From Candidatus Peribacteraceae bacterium (lineage in GTDB: Bacteria; Patescibacteriota; Gracilibacteria; Peribacterales; Peribacteraceae), in contig JABFSS010000104.1 in the NCBI GenBank assembly GCA_013140485.1, forward strand, positions 1 through 41,984: 41,984 nt of DNA. The letters run 5' to 3'. Below are positions 1 through 7,552 of this stretch, one piece after another. A program made the translations under genes and the position numbers. How positions within the stretch are numbered: the stretch's first letter is position 1; every line of letters starts with the position of its first letter. Below the pieces are notes generated by a model. It was not told the DNA's origin. It ran no database searches and worked only from the letters and a program-made list of their open reading frames with translations.

Positions 1-158
1 GTTCGATGAGATGAGCATCACCTGGAGCGAGTTCCTGAAGCATGCGCTCCTGATGTTCCCGTTCGGTTTCAGCGTCTCCGAGAAGGTCTACAAGTACGAG
101 GCCGGCTACTACTTCTGGAAGAAGCTGGCGCCCCGCCTGCCGAAGACCGTCTACAAGT
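1..158. repeat. Terminal overlap, left copy (circular contig)
   Basis: These 158 bases recur at the far end of the window (41827-41984) in the same orientation. The only difference is position 78 (C here, T at 41904), which changes a Ser codon to Phe in the portal gene. The portal reading frame runs unbroken through the join. The simplest reading is an assembler's overlap from a circular or circularly permuted genome rather than a biological terminal repeat, because the copy lies inside a coding region. Confidence 0.95.
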
Positions 159-1873
159 GGTACATGGACCCGTCCGGCGGCCTGCAGGGGATCCAGCAAT
201 ACGTGCAGATCGGCAAGCAGTTCAAGTACGTGGACCTGCCCGTCGAGAGCCTGCTGGTTTTCTCCCACGATCGGGAGGGTTCCAACTACGAGGGGATGAG
301 CGTCCTCCGGCCGGCCTATAAGCACTGGTACATCAAGGACAAGCTGTACCGGATCGGCGCGATCGGGATTGAGCGCAGCGCGGTCGGCACGCTGGTGGGC
401 ACCATGGGCGAGGCGGGAGGGCCCAACGAACGGGCCGCGCTCGAGGAGCTGATCAAAAAGCTGCGGGTCAACGAGGAAGCCGGGGTCGTGCTGCCGGCCG
501 GCTGGGATTTGAAGGATTTGGCGCATGACCTGAAATCCCGCGACATCGTCGAGTTTATCCAGCACCACGACACCAAGATCGCGCAATCCGTGCTGGCTCA
601 GTTCCTACAGCTCGGTGGGGAATCCGGAGGCAAGGGGTCCTGGGCGCTCAGCGCCGACCAGTCGGATTTCTTCCTGATGAACCTCAGCTGCGCGGCCAAC
701 CACGTGGCGGAGATCATCAACCGGCACGCGGCCAAGCAGCTGCTGGAATACAACTTCGCCGGCCTGAAGGCGCTGCCTCAGCTGAAGGTCAGCAAGCTCG
801 GCAGCATCGACAAGCAGAAGATGACGGAGGGGATCAACAACTTGGTCAGCGGAAAGATCGTTCTTCCGGATGACGAGTTGGAGGATTTCATGCGGGATCT
901 GTTGGGCCTGCCGGAAGCGCAGCGGGACGATTCGCCGGAGGAGCGCCAGAAGCGGCGGCAGCCGCCGGCGCCGGTCCCGCCCGGGCAGAATCCCCAGGAT
1001 CCGAAGAACCCCCAGGACCCGGCCAAGCCGGTCAAGGCATCGGAGCGGCCGCGGATCCGGTTGGCCGGCGGCGAGCTCGCGCTGCGCCGGAAGCTGACTA
1101 AGCACGAAGCGGTGCTGGACCTGGCCGAGCTGGAGGACCGGTTCGTCACCGGCGAGGAGAAGCTGATCGCGCAGCTGAAGGCGATCTGGATGGACCAGCG
1201 GGACGAGATCCTGAAGGGCGTCTCGGCGGCGGCTGAAAGCGGCCGGCTCAAAGACCTGATGGACATCGTCGTGCCGCTGACCGGTAAGTACAGCAGCACG
1301 GTCCGCAGCATCGTGGACGATCTGGCCCGCTTTGGGAAAGACGCGGTCGAGAAGGAGATGGAGCTGAAGGCGGCCGCCTTTCCGTCCGTGCTGGCGCAGT
1401 GGGTCAACGTGAAGGGCGACTCGATCGCTGAGCTGCACGCCGCCAAGCTCCGCACCAGCGCGATCCTGACGGCGCTGCGCAGCATCAGCTCCGGGAAATC
1501 GCCCAAAGCGGTGGTGTTCGATGTGAAGCAGGCGATCGGGGACCTGGCGGAGCGGGAGCTGCAGGCCACCGCCGGCGTCACCGTGATCGAAGCGGTGAAC
1601 ATGGGCCGCGCGGCCGCCGCGGAGCAGCACTCCGAGCTGCAGGCGGCGCAGTACAGCGGGATCCTGGACCAGAAGATCTGCCAGCTGTGCGAGTTTTTGG
1701 ACGGCAAGGTGCTCACGCTGGACAATCCCGCGTTCGATCGCTTCACGCCGCCGGTGCATAACAACTGCCGGTGCGTGTGGGTATTCATTCGCCAAGAGGA
1801 GGAGAACGTGTTGATCACCTGGGAGGAACCGCCGTCGGAGCTCGTCGGGCGGTTTGGAAATCTTGTTGCGTGA
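1..1873 (+). CDS. Portal protein (DUF935, Mu gp29-like) fused to MuF head-morphogenesis domain, 3' part
   Basis: This is the 3' part of a gene that starts at 41528 on the circle; joined, it gives about 723 residues. The N-terminal two thirds resemble the DUF935/Mu gp29 portal family, the ring through which DNA enters the capsid (motif GFSV.EKVYK, 'SVLRPAYKHW'). After a Pro-rich linker (around 940-1030) comes a helical region. The C-terminus is a MuF-type minor head domain: Cys pair C-x2-C near full-length residues 660-663 and H-N-N-C-R-C at 686-691, the usual MuF metal-binding signature. In Mu these are two genes (29 and 30/F); here they are one polypeptide. The terminase gene lies directly upstream and the protease downstream, as expected for a head operon. 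Position 78 gives Ser where the other copy gives Phe. Family assignment is by motif and context. Confidence 0.88.
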   Translation, partial: FDEMSITWSEFLKHALLMFPFGFSVSEKVYKYEAGYYFWKKLAPRLPKTVYKWYMDPSGGLQGIQQYVQIGKQFKYVDLPVESLLVFSHDREGSNYEGMSVLRPAYKHWYIKDKLYRIGAIGIERSAVGTLVGTMGEAGGPNERAALEELIKKLRVNEEAGVVLPAGWDLKDLAHDLKSRDIVEFIQHHDTKIAQSVLAQFLQLGGESGGKGSWALSADQSDFFLMNLSCAANHVAEIINRHAAKQLLEYNFAGLKALPQLKVSKLGSIDKQKMTEGINNLVSGKIVLPDDELEDFMRDLLGLPEAQRDDSPEERQKRRQPPAPVPPGQNPQDPKNPQDPAKPVKASERPRIRLAGGELALRRKLTKHEAVLDLAELEDRFVTGEEKLIAQLKAIWMDQRDEILKGVSAAAESGRLKDLMDIVVPLTGKYSSTVRSIVDDLARFGKDAVEKEMELKAAAFPSVLAQWVNVKGDSIAELHAAKLRTSAILTALRSISSGKSPKAVVFDVKQAIGDLAERELQATAGVTVIEAVNMGRAAAAEQHSELQAAQYSGILDQKICQLCEFLDGKVLTLDNPAFDRFTPPVHNNCRCVWVFIRQEEENVLITWEEPPSELVGRFGNLVA

Positions 1874-1919
1874 TTCCTAAAAAAGCTATGCTCGGCTTAA
1901 GGGCATAAAAAACAAAAAA

Positions 1920-3251
1920 ATGCTTAGCGCAACTAAGAATCCTAAGAACGCACTAGCTAAGTCCCAGCTAACTAACCGCTGGCGGTTTGTCGATCAGATG
2001 GAGCAGTCGACCATCGAAACCGTCGCCGGCAAGAAATGCAGCTGGATCCAGATCATGCGGACCGGCGAATGGCGTCACCCGCAGTACGGCGAGTTCTCCA
2101 TCCAGCCCTCCGACATTCTCATGTTCAAGGAGAATTTCGAGCAGAACGTGCGCGGGGTGGACATCGCCGTCGACTGCGAGCATGAGCCGGAGAAAGGCGC
2201 CGCCGGCTGGATCCGGCAGATGGAGGCCCGGGACAACGGCCACGAGCTGTGGGCCTTCGTGGAGTGGACGCCGCGCGGGGAAACACTGGTCGCCTCCGGC
2301 GAGTTCCGGTACATCAGCCCGGAATTCGACTTCCGGTACAAGGATCCAGAAACGCAGCGGATTGTGGAGAACGTGATCTATGGCGTCGCGCTGACAAATC
2401 GCCCGTTCCTGAAGGGGATGGAGTCGGTCGTCCTCACCGAGGAAGCGGGCATGGCGGTCTTCTCGGAGGGAAAGGGCATGAAGCAGGGCATGAAGTTCGG
2501 TGAGCTCTTGGATGCGATGAAAAGCCGGGAAGTGGTCGACAAGGCGGTGAACGTGCTCAGCAACGCGCAGGACCTGCTGATGACCGCCAGCAACCTCGTC
2601 GGGGATTGCATCTACGACGAGGCGCTTTCCGAAGCCGACAAGGAGAAGAAGGTCCTGTCGGTGCTGAAGGATCTCCCGGAGGCCATCCTGGCCATCCTGA
2701 AGGACGTCGAGGTCGTCAAGGCCTCGGAACAGGCGCTCTCGTTGGTCAATCGCGCTGAAAAAGCGCTCAAGGAGGAGGGGGCAATGGAAACGGTTTCGCT
2801 CAAGGAACACAACGATCTCAAAGCTGAAGTTAGGAAGCTTACGGACGGCGCGGTCGCCCTGCAAGCCAAGGCGGACCAGGCCGAGGCGAAGCTGAAAGAG
2901 ATGGAGGCCGACAAGTCCGTCGAAGCTGCGGTCCGGGCCGGCAAGATCACCCCCGCGCAGCGCGAATGGGCGAAGGGGTACGCCCTGAAGGACCCGACCG
3001 GGTTTGCTTCCTTCGTGAAGGATGCGCCGGTCGTGGTGAAGCTGAGCGAGCGCACCACCGAGCAGGGCGGCGCTGGGCAAGGATCCGGCGACGAGGGCAA
3101 GAGCGCCAGTGAGCAGCTGCATGCCAAGGCCAAGGAGCTCCAGGCGGCCAATCAGGGCATGAAGTTCTCGGAAGCGCTCAGCCGCGCGGGCAAAGAGAAT
3201 CCTGAGCTGTACGAACAGTACCGGCTCAAGGAAACTCCGCGAATCAGCTAA
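1920..3251 (+). CDS. Prohead protease/scaffold protein (Mu I-like)
   Basis: About 443 residues if the ATG at 1920 is used. Residues around 40-180 resemble the Mu I-type head maturation protease ('AVDCEHEPEKGAAGWI', 'GEFRYISPEFDF', 'NVIYGVALTNRPFLKGM'), which cleaves scaffold and capsid proteins during head assembly. The C-terminal half is Lys/Glu/Ala-rich, predicted coiled coil, and ends in a region typical of scaffolds. In Mu, I and its internal product Z share one gene, so this may also carry the scaffold. The start is uncertain: the ATG at 1920 lacks an SD site and the first about 25 codons are unusually AT-rich; the ATG at 1999 is an alternative. The decoration and capsid genes follow immediately. 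Confidence 0.82.
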   Translation: MLSATKNPKNALAKSQLTNRWRFVDQMEQSTIETVAGKKCSWIQIMRTGEWRHPQYGEFSIQPSDILMFKENFEQNVRGVDIAVDCEHEPEKGAAGWIRQMEARDNGHELWAFVEWTPRGETLVASGEFRYISPEFDFRYKDPETQRIVENVIYGVALTNRPFLKGMESVVLTEEAGMAVFSEGKGMKQGMKFGELLDAMKSREVVDKAVNVLSNAQDLLMTASNLVGDCIYDEALSEADKEKKVLSVLKDLPEAILAILKDVEVVKASEQALSLVNRAEKALKEEGAMETVSLKEHNDLKAEVRKLTDGAVALQAKADQAEAKLKEMEADKSVEAAVRAGKITPAQREWAKGYALKDPTGFASFVKDAPVVVKLSERTTEQGGAGQGSGDEGKSASEQLHAKAKELQAANQGMKFSEALSRAGKENPELYEQYRLKETPRIS

Positions 3252-3278
3252 CCGGACCCCACAGGGAGGAGAAAACGA

Positions 3279-3647
3279 ATGTCTCAGGAACACGTTCTGA
3301 TGAGCATCACGAAGGAAGCGGCCGCCGATCTGAGCGCGAAGAAATATTACTGCATCGCGCAGGATGCGAACGGCAAGGCCGCCTTGGCTTCCAGCGCCAC
3401 GGCGAAGGGCAACCTCGGCATTTTGCAGAACAAGCCGGCCAGCGGCGAAGCGGCCAATATCGCCGTCCTGGGCACGTCCAAGGCGATTCTGGGCGGGACG
3501 GTGGATGAGGGGGACCAGCTGACGACGGATGCGAACGGCAAGTTGATCGCTACCACGTCGGCGGGTGACTTCGTTGTGGCCGAAGCTCTCGAGGCCGGTG
3601 TCCTCAACGACATCGCCGAAGTTCGGCTGGTCAAGTACCGCTACTAA
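3279..3647 (+). CDS. Head decoration protein (DUF2190-like)
   Basis: 122 residues, preceded by a strong SD (GGGAGGAG, 8 bases before the ATG). The sequence is Ala/Gly-rich and beta-strand-like, with the pattern of the DUF2190/capsid decoration family ('YYCIAQDANGKAALAS', 'GGTVDEGDQLTTDANGKL'). These small proteins commonly sit between the protease and the major capsid gene and stud the outside of the capsid. Its position, size and sequence all fit. No catalytic residues are expected. Confidence 0.75.
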   Translation: MSQEHVLMSITKEAAADLSAKKYYCIAQDANGKAALASSATAKGNLGILQNKPASGEAANIAVLGTSKAILGGTVDEGDQLTTDANGKLIATTSAGDFVVAEALEAGVLNDIAEVRLVKYRY

Positions 3648-3665
3648 ACCGGGAGGAGAAGCCAA

Positions 3666-4616
3666 ATGCAAGAAGCGCATGGGAAGTGGCGGTTCGCTGA
3701 AGTCGCCCACATCGACCGTCTGCTGACGGACTTCAGCATCGAGTACGCGAACGAGGAAGCTGCGTTCGTCGGACTCCAGGTTTTGCCGGCGTTGCAGGTG
3801 AAGTTCGAGTCGGACAAGTTCCTGAAATACAAGAAGGGGAACAACTTCCAGCTGCCCGACGCCAAGCGGGCGATCCGCACGAAGTACAAGCGGATCAGCT
3901 GGGAAACGGACACCGACTCCTATAAGTGCGAGGAGTACGGGCTGGAGGACCTGATCGACGACCGGGAGCGCCAGAACACCGACGCGCCCATGGATCAGGA
4001 CCAGGACACCACCGGCACGCTCACGAAGGCCATGCTCCTGCTGCATGAGACGCGCGTGACCAGTTTGGTCACCAGCACGGCCAACGTGACCCTGAACACC
4101 ACGCTTTCCGGCACCAGCCAGTGGAGCGATTACGACGATTCGGACCCGTTTGCAGCCATCGAAACGGGTATCGACGCCGTCCAGGCGGCCACCGGCATGC
4201 GCCCCAACACCATGGTGATGGGATACGCGGTGTGGGCGAAGCTGAAGCACCACCCGGACCTGTTGGACCGGATCAAGCACACCCAGAAGGGCGTGATGAC
4301 CACGGATCTCCTGGCCGCGTTGCTGGGCCTCGATGCGGTGTACGTCAGCCGCGCCGTGAAGAATTCGGCCAAGGAAGGGCAGACCGTCAGCCTCGGCTAC
4401 GTTTGGGGCAAGGACGCGCTGCTGTATTACCGGAAGCCGGGCCGGCCGACCCTGCGGAGCCTCACGTTCGGCGTCACGTTCATGTCGCGTGACTGGCAGA
4501 CCGAGCGCTACCGGGAAGAGACCGCCAAGTCGGATGTCTTCCGCGTGAGCCACGTGGTGGACGAGAAGCTCGTTGCTGCGGATGTCGCGTACCTGATCAA
4601 AGACGCCGTAGCGTAA
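3666..4616 (+). CDS. Major capsid protein (HK97-fold, Mu-like head module)
   Basis: 316 residues, the usual size for a phage major capsid protein, with SD GGGAGGAGAAG before the ATG. It follows the decoration gene by 18 bases. The sequence includes an early acidic/basic helical region ('RLLTDFSIEYANEEAAFVGLQVLP') and a central 'TGMRPNTMVMGYAVWAKLKHHPDLLDRI' segment that is typical of capsid proteins of this group. It probably forms the icosahedral shell. Identification rests on the order protease-decoration-capsid and on these motifs; the HK97 fold is inferred. Confidence 0.85.
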   Translation: MQEAHGKWRFAEVAHIDRLLTDFSIEYANEEAAFVGLQVLPALQVKFESDKFLKYKKGNNFQLPDAKRAIRTKYKRISWETDTDSYKCEEYGLEDLIDDRERQNTDAPMDQDQDTTGTLTKAMLLLHETRVTSLVTSTANVTLNTTLSGTSQWSDYDDSDPFAAIETGIDAVQAATGMRPNTMVMGYAVWAKLKHHPDLLDRIKHTQKGVMTTDLLAALLGLDAVYVSRAVKNSAKEGQTVSLGYVWGKDALLYYRKPGRPTLRSLTFGVTFMSRDWQTERYREETAKSDVFRVSHVVDEKLVAADVAYLIKDAVA

Positions 4617-4632
4617 GAATTCACCTGAGATC

Positions 4633-4673
4633 GGGGCAGGTCAGAGTGGCTCAACGTCACCTCGGCCTGCCCC
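4633..4673 (+). terminator. Hairpin after the capsid gene
   Basis: The arms GGGGCAGGTC (4633-4642) and GGCCTGCCCC (4664-4673) pair over 10 positions (one G-T wobble), with a 21-base loop, followed by TTCTC. The tail is a weak T tract, so partial termination or 3'-end protection of the abundant capsid mRNA is more likely than a full stop; the next gene still has its own SD. Confidence 0.5.
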
Positions 4674-4697
4674 TTCTCGCATAGGGAGGGAAAACCA

Positions 4698-5339
4698 ATG
4701 GCTGTTCGCGTAACGCGGGGAAAGATGCTGGCGGGGCGCATCGCTGGACTGGATGGGCTGGAAGCCAAGACCGATGCGCATCTGGACGTCAAGACCAAGG
4801 GCGACACGAAAGTCATCAAGCTCAACAGCCGCAACTACGCGGCCACTTCCGGCGACAACATCGGTTTCCAGGTCAAGCCGGCCGGCAACGCTGCCAGCGG
4901 CACGGCAACCATCATAGGCGGTCAGATCTCGCCGCGCTTTCTGGACGGCAAGCTCGGCGCCAACCTGATCGGTCTGCACGTGGACGCCTACCTGAAAGGC
5001 ACGACCGGCGATATTTCCGCTGACGTGCGGGCGTTGAACCTCGAGCTGGTGGCCGATGAGGGCGGGGCCCGGGCGATCGGTGGTGACGTGACCGGCATCC
5101 GGATCCGCAGCTACCTGCCGGCTGGCACGATCACCGGCAAGAAGCAGGCCATCAAGATCGAGGTGCCGGAGAGCGGCGGCAAGGCGTATGACGCCGTCCT
5201 GGCCCTCACCAGCACGCACGGCGCGGTCTGGGATGTGAAGGGGTCGGACTATAGCCCCTCTCAGCCGCGGGCCAAGATCAAGGTGCTGGTCAACGGCACC
5301 GCCTACTGGCTGGTCGGTTACGCGGTCGAGCCCACGTAA
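4698..5339 (+). CDS. Structural protein of unknown function in the head module
   Basis: 213 residues with a good SD (AGGGAGGG). I do not recognise the family. The sequence looks beta-rich and Gly/Ala-rich ('GTATIIGGQISPRFLDGKLGANLIGLHVDAYLKG'), with no transmembrane segment and no cysteine cluster. Its place between the major capsid and the connector genes suggests a virion protein such as a capsid accessory or spike, but that is inference from position only. Confidence 0.6.
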   Translation: MAVRVTRGKMLAGRIAGLDGLEAKTDAHLDVKTKGDTKVIKLNSRNYAATSGDNIGFQVKPAGNAASGTATIIGGQISPRFLDGKLGANLIGLHVDAYLKGTTGDISADVRALNLELVADEGGARAIGGDVTGIRIRSYLPAGTITGKKQAIKIEVPESGGKAYDAVLALTSTHGAVWDVKGSDYSPSQPRAKIKVLVNGTAYWLVGYAVEPT

Positions 5340-5343
5340 GCCG

Positions 5344-5538
5344 ATGCAGATCAGCTTGGCTGACCTGCAGAAGCGTCTGGAAGGCCTGCAGGCGGGCAGG
5401 GTGGAAGCCATGGCCAGTCTGAACACCTACGATGGGGCGATCCAGGAGTGTCAGCACTGGATCGCCCTTCTTTCTCAACAGGAGGGCAAGAGCGATGCAA
5501 ATCAAGTTCCTGAAAAATGTCACGCACGACGGCGTTAG
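5344..5538 (+). CDS. Small coiled-coil protein
   Basis: 64 residues, starting 4 bases after the previous stop. The first 45 residues form an amphipathic helix with a Leu heptad pattern ('LADLQKRLEGLQAGR', then 'LNTYDGAIQECQHWIALL'), a shape common among small phage proteins in head/tail operons. The last part overlaps the next gene (start 5495) and its SD. A perfect 10-bp inverted repeat lies inside the gene. Function unknown. Confidence 0.6.
   Translation: MQISLADLQKRLEGLQAGRVEAMASLNTYDGAIQECQHWIALLSQQEGKSDANQVPEKCHARRR
5435..5475 (+). terminator. Intragenic terminator-like hairpin
   Basis: GGGCGATCCA (5435-5444) and TGGATCGCCC (5458-5467) are perfect complements; the loop can extend the stem by AGTG/CACT with a GG bulge. 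A T-rich tail (TTCTTTCT) follows. This is the form of an intrinsic terminator but lies within the coding sequence of the small gene, just before the SD of the next gene. It may attenuate late transcription. Confidence 0.5.
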
Positions 5539-5896
5539 CTACGGCGCCGGGCAGGTTTCGGATTTCGAGGACGCGCCGGCCGCGCAGGTTCTGATCCAGG
5601 CTGGCCTCGCTGAGAAGGTTTCCGGCTCCGAATCGGCCGCGCCGGCCGGAGAGGCCGGGGATCCCCCGGCGGGTTCGGCGGGCGATTCCCAACAGGGCGG
5701 CGCTGAGGATCCCGCGGGAGCGGGCCAGGCCGGCGACCCGCCGGGCCCGTCGGCGGAGCCGGGTGACACCACCGGCGAGATGGAAGCGGCCGCAGGCGGC
5801 GCAGCTGGGGATCCTCCCGAGGGCGGCTCCGGATCGGCCGCGCCGGGGGCCAAGGGGAAGGATCACAAGGACAAGGGCCACAAGGGCAAGAAATAA
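5495..5896 (+). CDS. Small structural protein with disordered Gly/Pro/Asp-rich tail and Lys/His-rich end
   Basis: 133 residues from the ATG at 5495, set by the SD AGGAGG at 5480-5485. The first about 40 residues form a compact domain ('NVTHDGVSYGAGQVSDFEDAPAAQVLIQAGLAEKV') of a kind often found in small phage head-tail proteins. The next about 75 residues are low complexity, rich in G, A, P, D and E with repeated GDPP motifs. The last about 14 residues are strongly basic (K/H/G/D). The tail is probably disordered. Function unknown; position suggests a virion or assembly role. Confidence 0.65.
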   Translation: MQIKFLKNVTHDGVSYGAGQVSDFEDAPAAQVLIQAGLAEKVSGSESAAPAGEAGDPPAGSAGDSQQGGAEDPAGAGQAGDPPGPSAEPGDTTGEMEAAAGGAAGDPPEGGSGSAAPGAKGKDHKDKGHKGKK

Positions 5897-5902
5897 CCCG
5901 CC

Positions 5903-6340
5903 ATGGCCTACGCTGTCGCTGCCGACGTCGCCAAGCTGCTGCCGGGGATGACTTTCTCCGACACCACGAAGGTCACGACCGCTGATCTGACCGAGATCCT
6001 CAGCCAGGTCGAGGCCATGGTGGACGCGGCGTTGCAGAACATCTACACGGTGCCGATCACCGGCTCGGCCGCGCTCAAGGTGGTGAAGATGTTGGTCACC
6101 CATAAGGCGGCGGCCATGGTGATCGAGCGGACGGACCAGCAGGGGGACAAGGTCCATCCGAAGGCGGCGGCCTGGAACAAGACGTTCACGGACTGGCTCG
6201 ATCTGCTGGAGAAAGAAACCGTCCGCCTTACAGACGCTCCGATCGTCAACACGCAAGCGGAGCGGTGCATCAGCACTGGGGCGCTGGACAGCGACGGCAA
6301 CGAGCGGCTGCCCAGCTTCACCATGGATCAGGTGTTCTGA
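5903..6340 (+). CDS. Head-tail connector protein (DUF1320, Mu gp36-like)
   Basis: 145 residues. The opening 'MAYAVAADVAKLLPGMTFSD' followed by helical segments matches the DUF1320 pattern of Mu-like gp36, a connector or adaptor between portal and tail. Six bases separate it from the previous stop, and its own stop overlaps the next start (TGATG). Its position before the gpG-like gene is the same as in Mu-like head modules. Confidence 0.72.
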   Translation: MAYAVAADVAKLLPGMTFSDTTKVTTADLTEILSQVEAMVDAALQNIYTVPITGSAALKVVKMLVTHKAAAMVIERTDQQGDKVHPKAAAWNKTFTDWLDLLEKETVRLTDAPIVNTQAERCISTGALDSDGNERLPSFTMDQVF

Positions 6341-6834
6341 TGGCATTCACGCTGCAGTTCGAGGTGGGCGGCGACGTGCAGCTGTCGCGCGAGCTGCGCC
6401 ACATCTCGGAGGGGGTGAAGGATTTCAGCGTGCCATTGAACCTGATAAGCCGGGATTTCTATGAGGGCCAACGGGCCACGTTTGAAGCCGAAGGCGCTGC
6501 CGAAGGCAAACAGAAATGGCCGGCCCTCTCACCGGCTTATCGTCTTTGGAAGGACCAGCGCTTCCCCGGCCGGCCGCTCCTGGTCCTGCGGGGGAATCTC
6601 AGCAAGGCCGCCACGGATCCGAAAGCGCCGGGGGCCAAGCATGAGGTGTCCAAGGTGCAGTTCCGGGCCGGGGTGGACATCCCGGTCAACGGCTGGAACC
6701 TGGCGGCGCTGCACCAGTTCGGGACCCGGCGCATGCCGCAGCGCAAGGTGATCCAGCTGAGCGAGCCGCAGAAGCTGCGCTGGGTGCAGATCTTCCGGCG
6801 CTGGTACTACGAGCTGGTGGCGGGGACCGCCTGA
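6340..6834 (+). CDS. Virion morphogenesis protein (Mu gpG / Phage_tail_S-like)
   Basis: 164 residues from the ATG at 6340, which overlaps the stop of the previous gene. Motifs fit the phage virion morphogenesis family: 'FYEGQRATFEAEGAAEGKQKWPALSPAYRLWK', 'LVLRGNLSKAATD' and 'ALHQFGTRRMPQRKVIQLSE'. These proteins act at tail completion or head-tail joining. Longer upstream ORF extensions are not needed. Confidence 0.8.
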   Translation: MAFTLQFEVGGDVQLSRELRHISEGVKDFSVPLNLISRDFYEGQRATFEAEGAAEGKQKWPALSPAYRLWKDQRFPGRPLLVLRGNLSKAATDPKAPGAKHEVSKVQFRAGVDIPVNGWNLAALHQFGTRRMPQRKVIQLSEPQKLRWVQIFRRWYYELVAGTA

Positions 6835-7346
6835 TGGGAAACACGCTGGAGGAAGTCGTTTTCGAGATCGTGAGCGTCCTGGCCACGGACCTGCCGGCCA
6901 AGCTGGACGCTCTGGACACCGAGTACGGCGACGGCATCACGCTGGACGACATCCAGCGGTTCTACGTAAGCGACATCGACAAGTCGTTCAACATCAACCA
7001 GTGCCCGTTCGTGGTGGTGATGGGGCGGGGTTACAGCGTGGACTCCAGCTCGCTGTCCACCGGCCGGGACATGCTGCGGGTGGAGATCGAGACCTACGTG
7101 GGATCGGATCCCAACCTGAAGCTGACCAAGGGCGGCCGGGAATACGTCTTTGAGGAGGTTCTGGAGGTCCGCATCATGCGGTACGCGCGGGCGATCCGGG
7201 AGGTGCTGTACGCCAAGCGGACCCTAAACAACAAGTGCGAGTGGATCAACGTGGACGACGCTCTGATCAGCAACGTTCTGCCGGTTGAGGACGCTTTCAT
7301 GCGGGCCCACCGGCTGACCTGCGAAGTCAGCACCTTCAAACGGTAG
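6834..7346 (+). CDS. Tail terminator/completion-like protein
   Basis: 170 residues, start overlapping the previous stop. It is mixed alpha/beta with 'FNINQCPFVVVMGRGYSVDSSS' in the middle and no transmembrane segment. I infer a tail terminator or neck protein because it sits exactly between gpG-like and tail-tube genes; the sequence itself carries no motif that I can name. Confidence 0.55.
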   Translation: MGNTLEEVVFEIVSVLATDLPAKLDALDTEYGDGITLDDIQRFYVSDIDKSFNINQCPFVVVMGRGYSVDSSSLSTGRDMLRVEIETYVGSDPNLKLTKGGREYVFEEVLEVRIMRYARAIREVLYAKRTLNNKCEWINVDDALISNVLPVEDAFMRAHRLTCEVSTFKR

Positions 7347-7354
7347 GAGGAACC

Positions 7355-7552
7355 ATGGCGAAACTGAAATATCAGGGCAGCATCCCGACGGTCAGCCTCT
7401 CGTGGGGCGTCGTTTTGAACGCACCGCAGCAGACCGGCGATCGGTGCAAGATCAAGCGCGGCGATGTCATCGAGGTCACCGACGAGGCCGCCAAGAGTTT
7501 ATTGGCGTCTGGCAACTTCGTTCAAGAAGGCAAGAAAAAGGAGGGGGCTTAA
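7355..7552 (+). CDS. Small protein before the tail tube gene
   Basis: 65 residues with SD GGAGGAA. It consists of one small beta-rich domain ('KRGDVIEVTDEAAKSLLASGNFVQ') and a Lys-rich end. Small proteins of this type commonly precede the sheath or tube gene in Mu-like phages (DUF2635 group). Assignment is by size, position and general pattern. Confidence 0.6.
   Translation: MAKLKYQGSIPTVSLSWGVVLNAPQQTGDRCKIKRGDVIEVTDEAAKSLLASGNFVQEGKKKEGA

Noticed and set aside
1..158. True direct terminal repeat of the virion DNA
   Set aside because: The repeat is short, lies inside the portal coding frame and the frame runs cleanly through the join, which fits a circular assembly overlap better.
605..1795. 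396-residue minus-strand frame opposite the portal gene
   Set aside because: Antisense shadow with unnatural composition (His/Arg/Leu/Asp-rich) and no start signal.
1968..4553. 861-residue open frame on the minus strand
   Set aside because: Shadow of the protease, decoration and capsid genes: high GC in this phase removes stops. It has no SD, is Arg/Leu/Gly-rich and overlaps three well supported genes.
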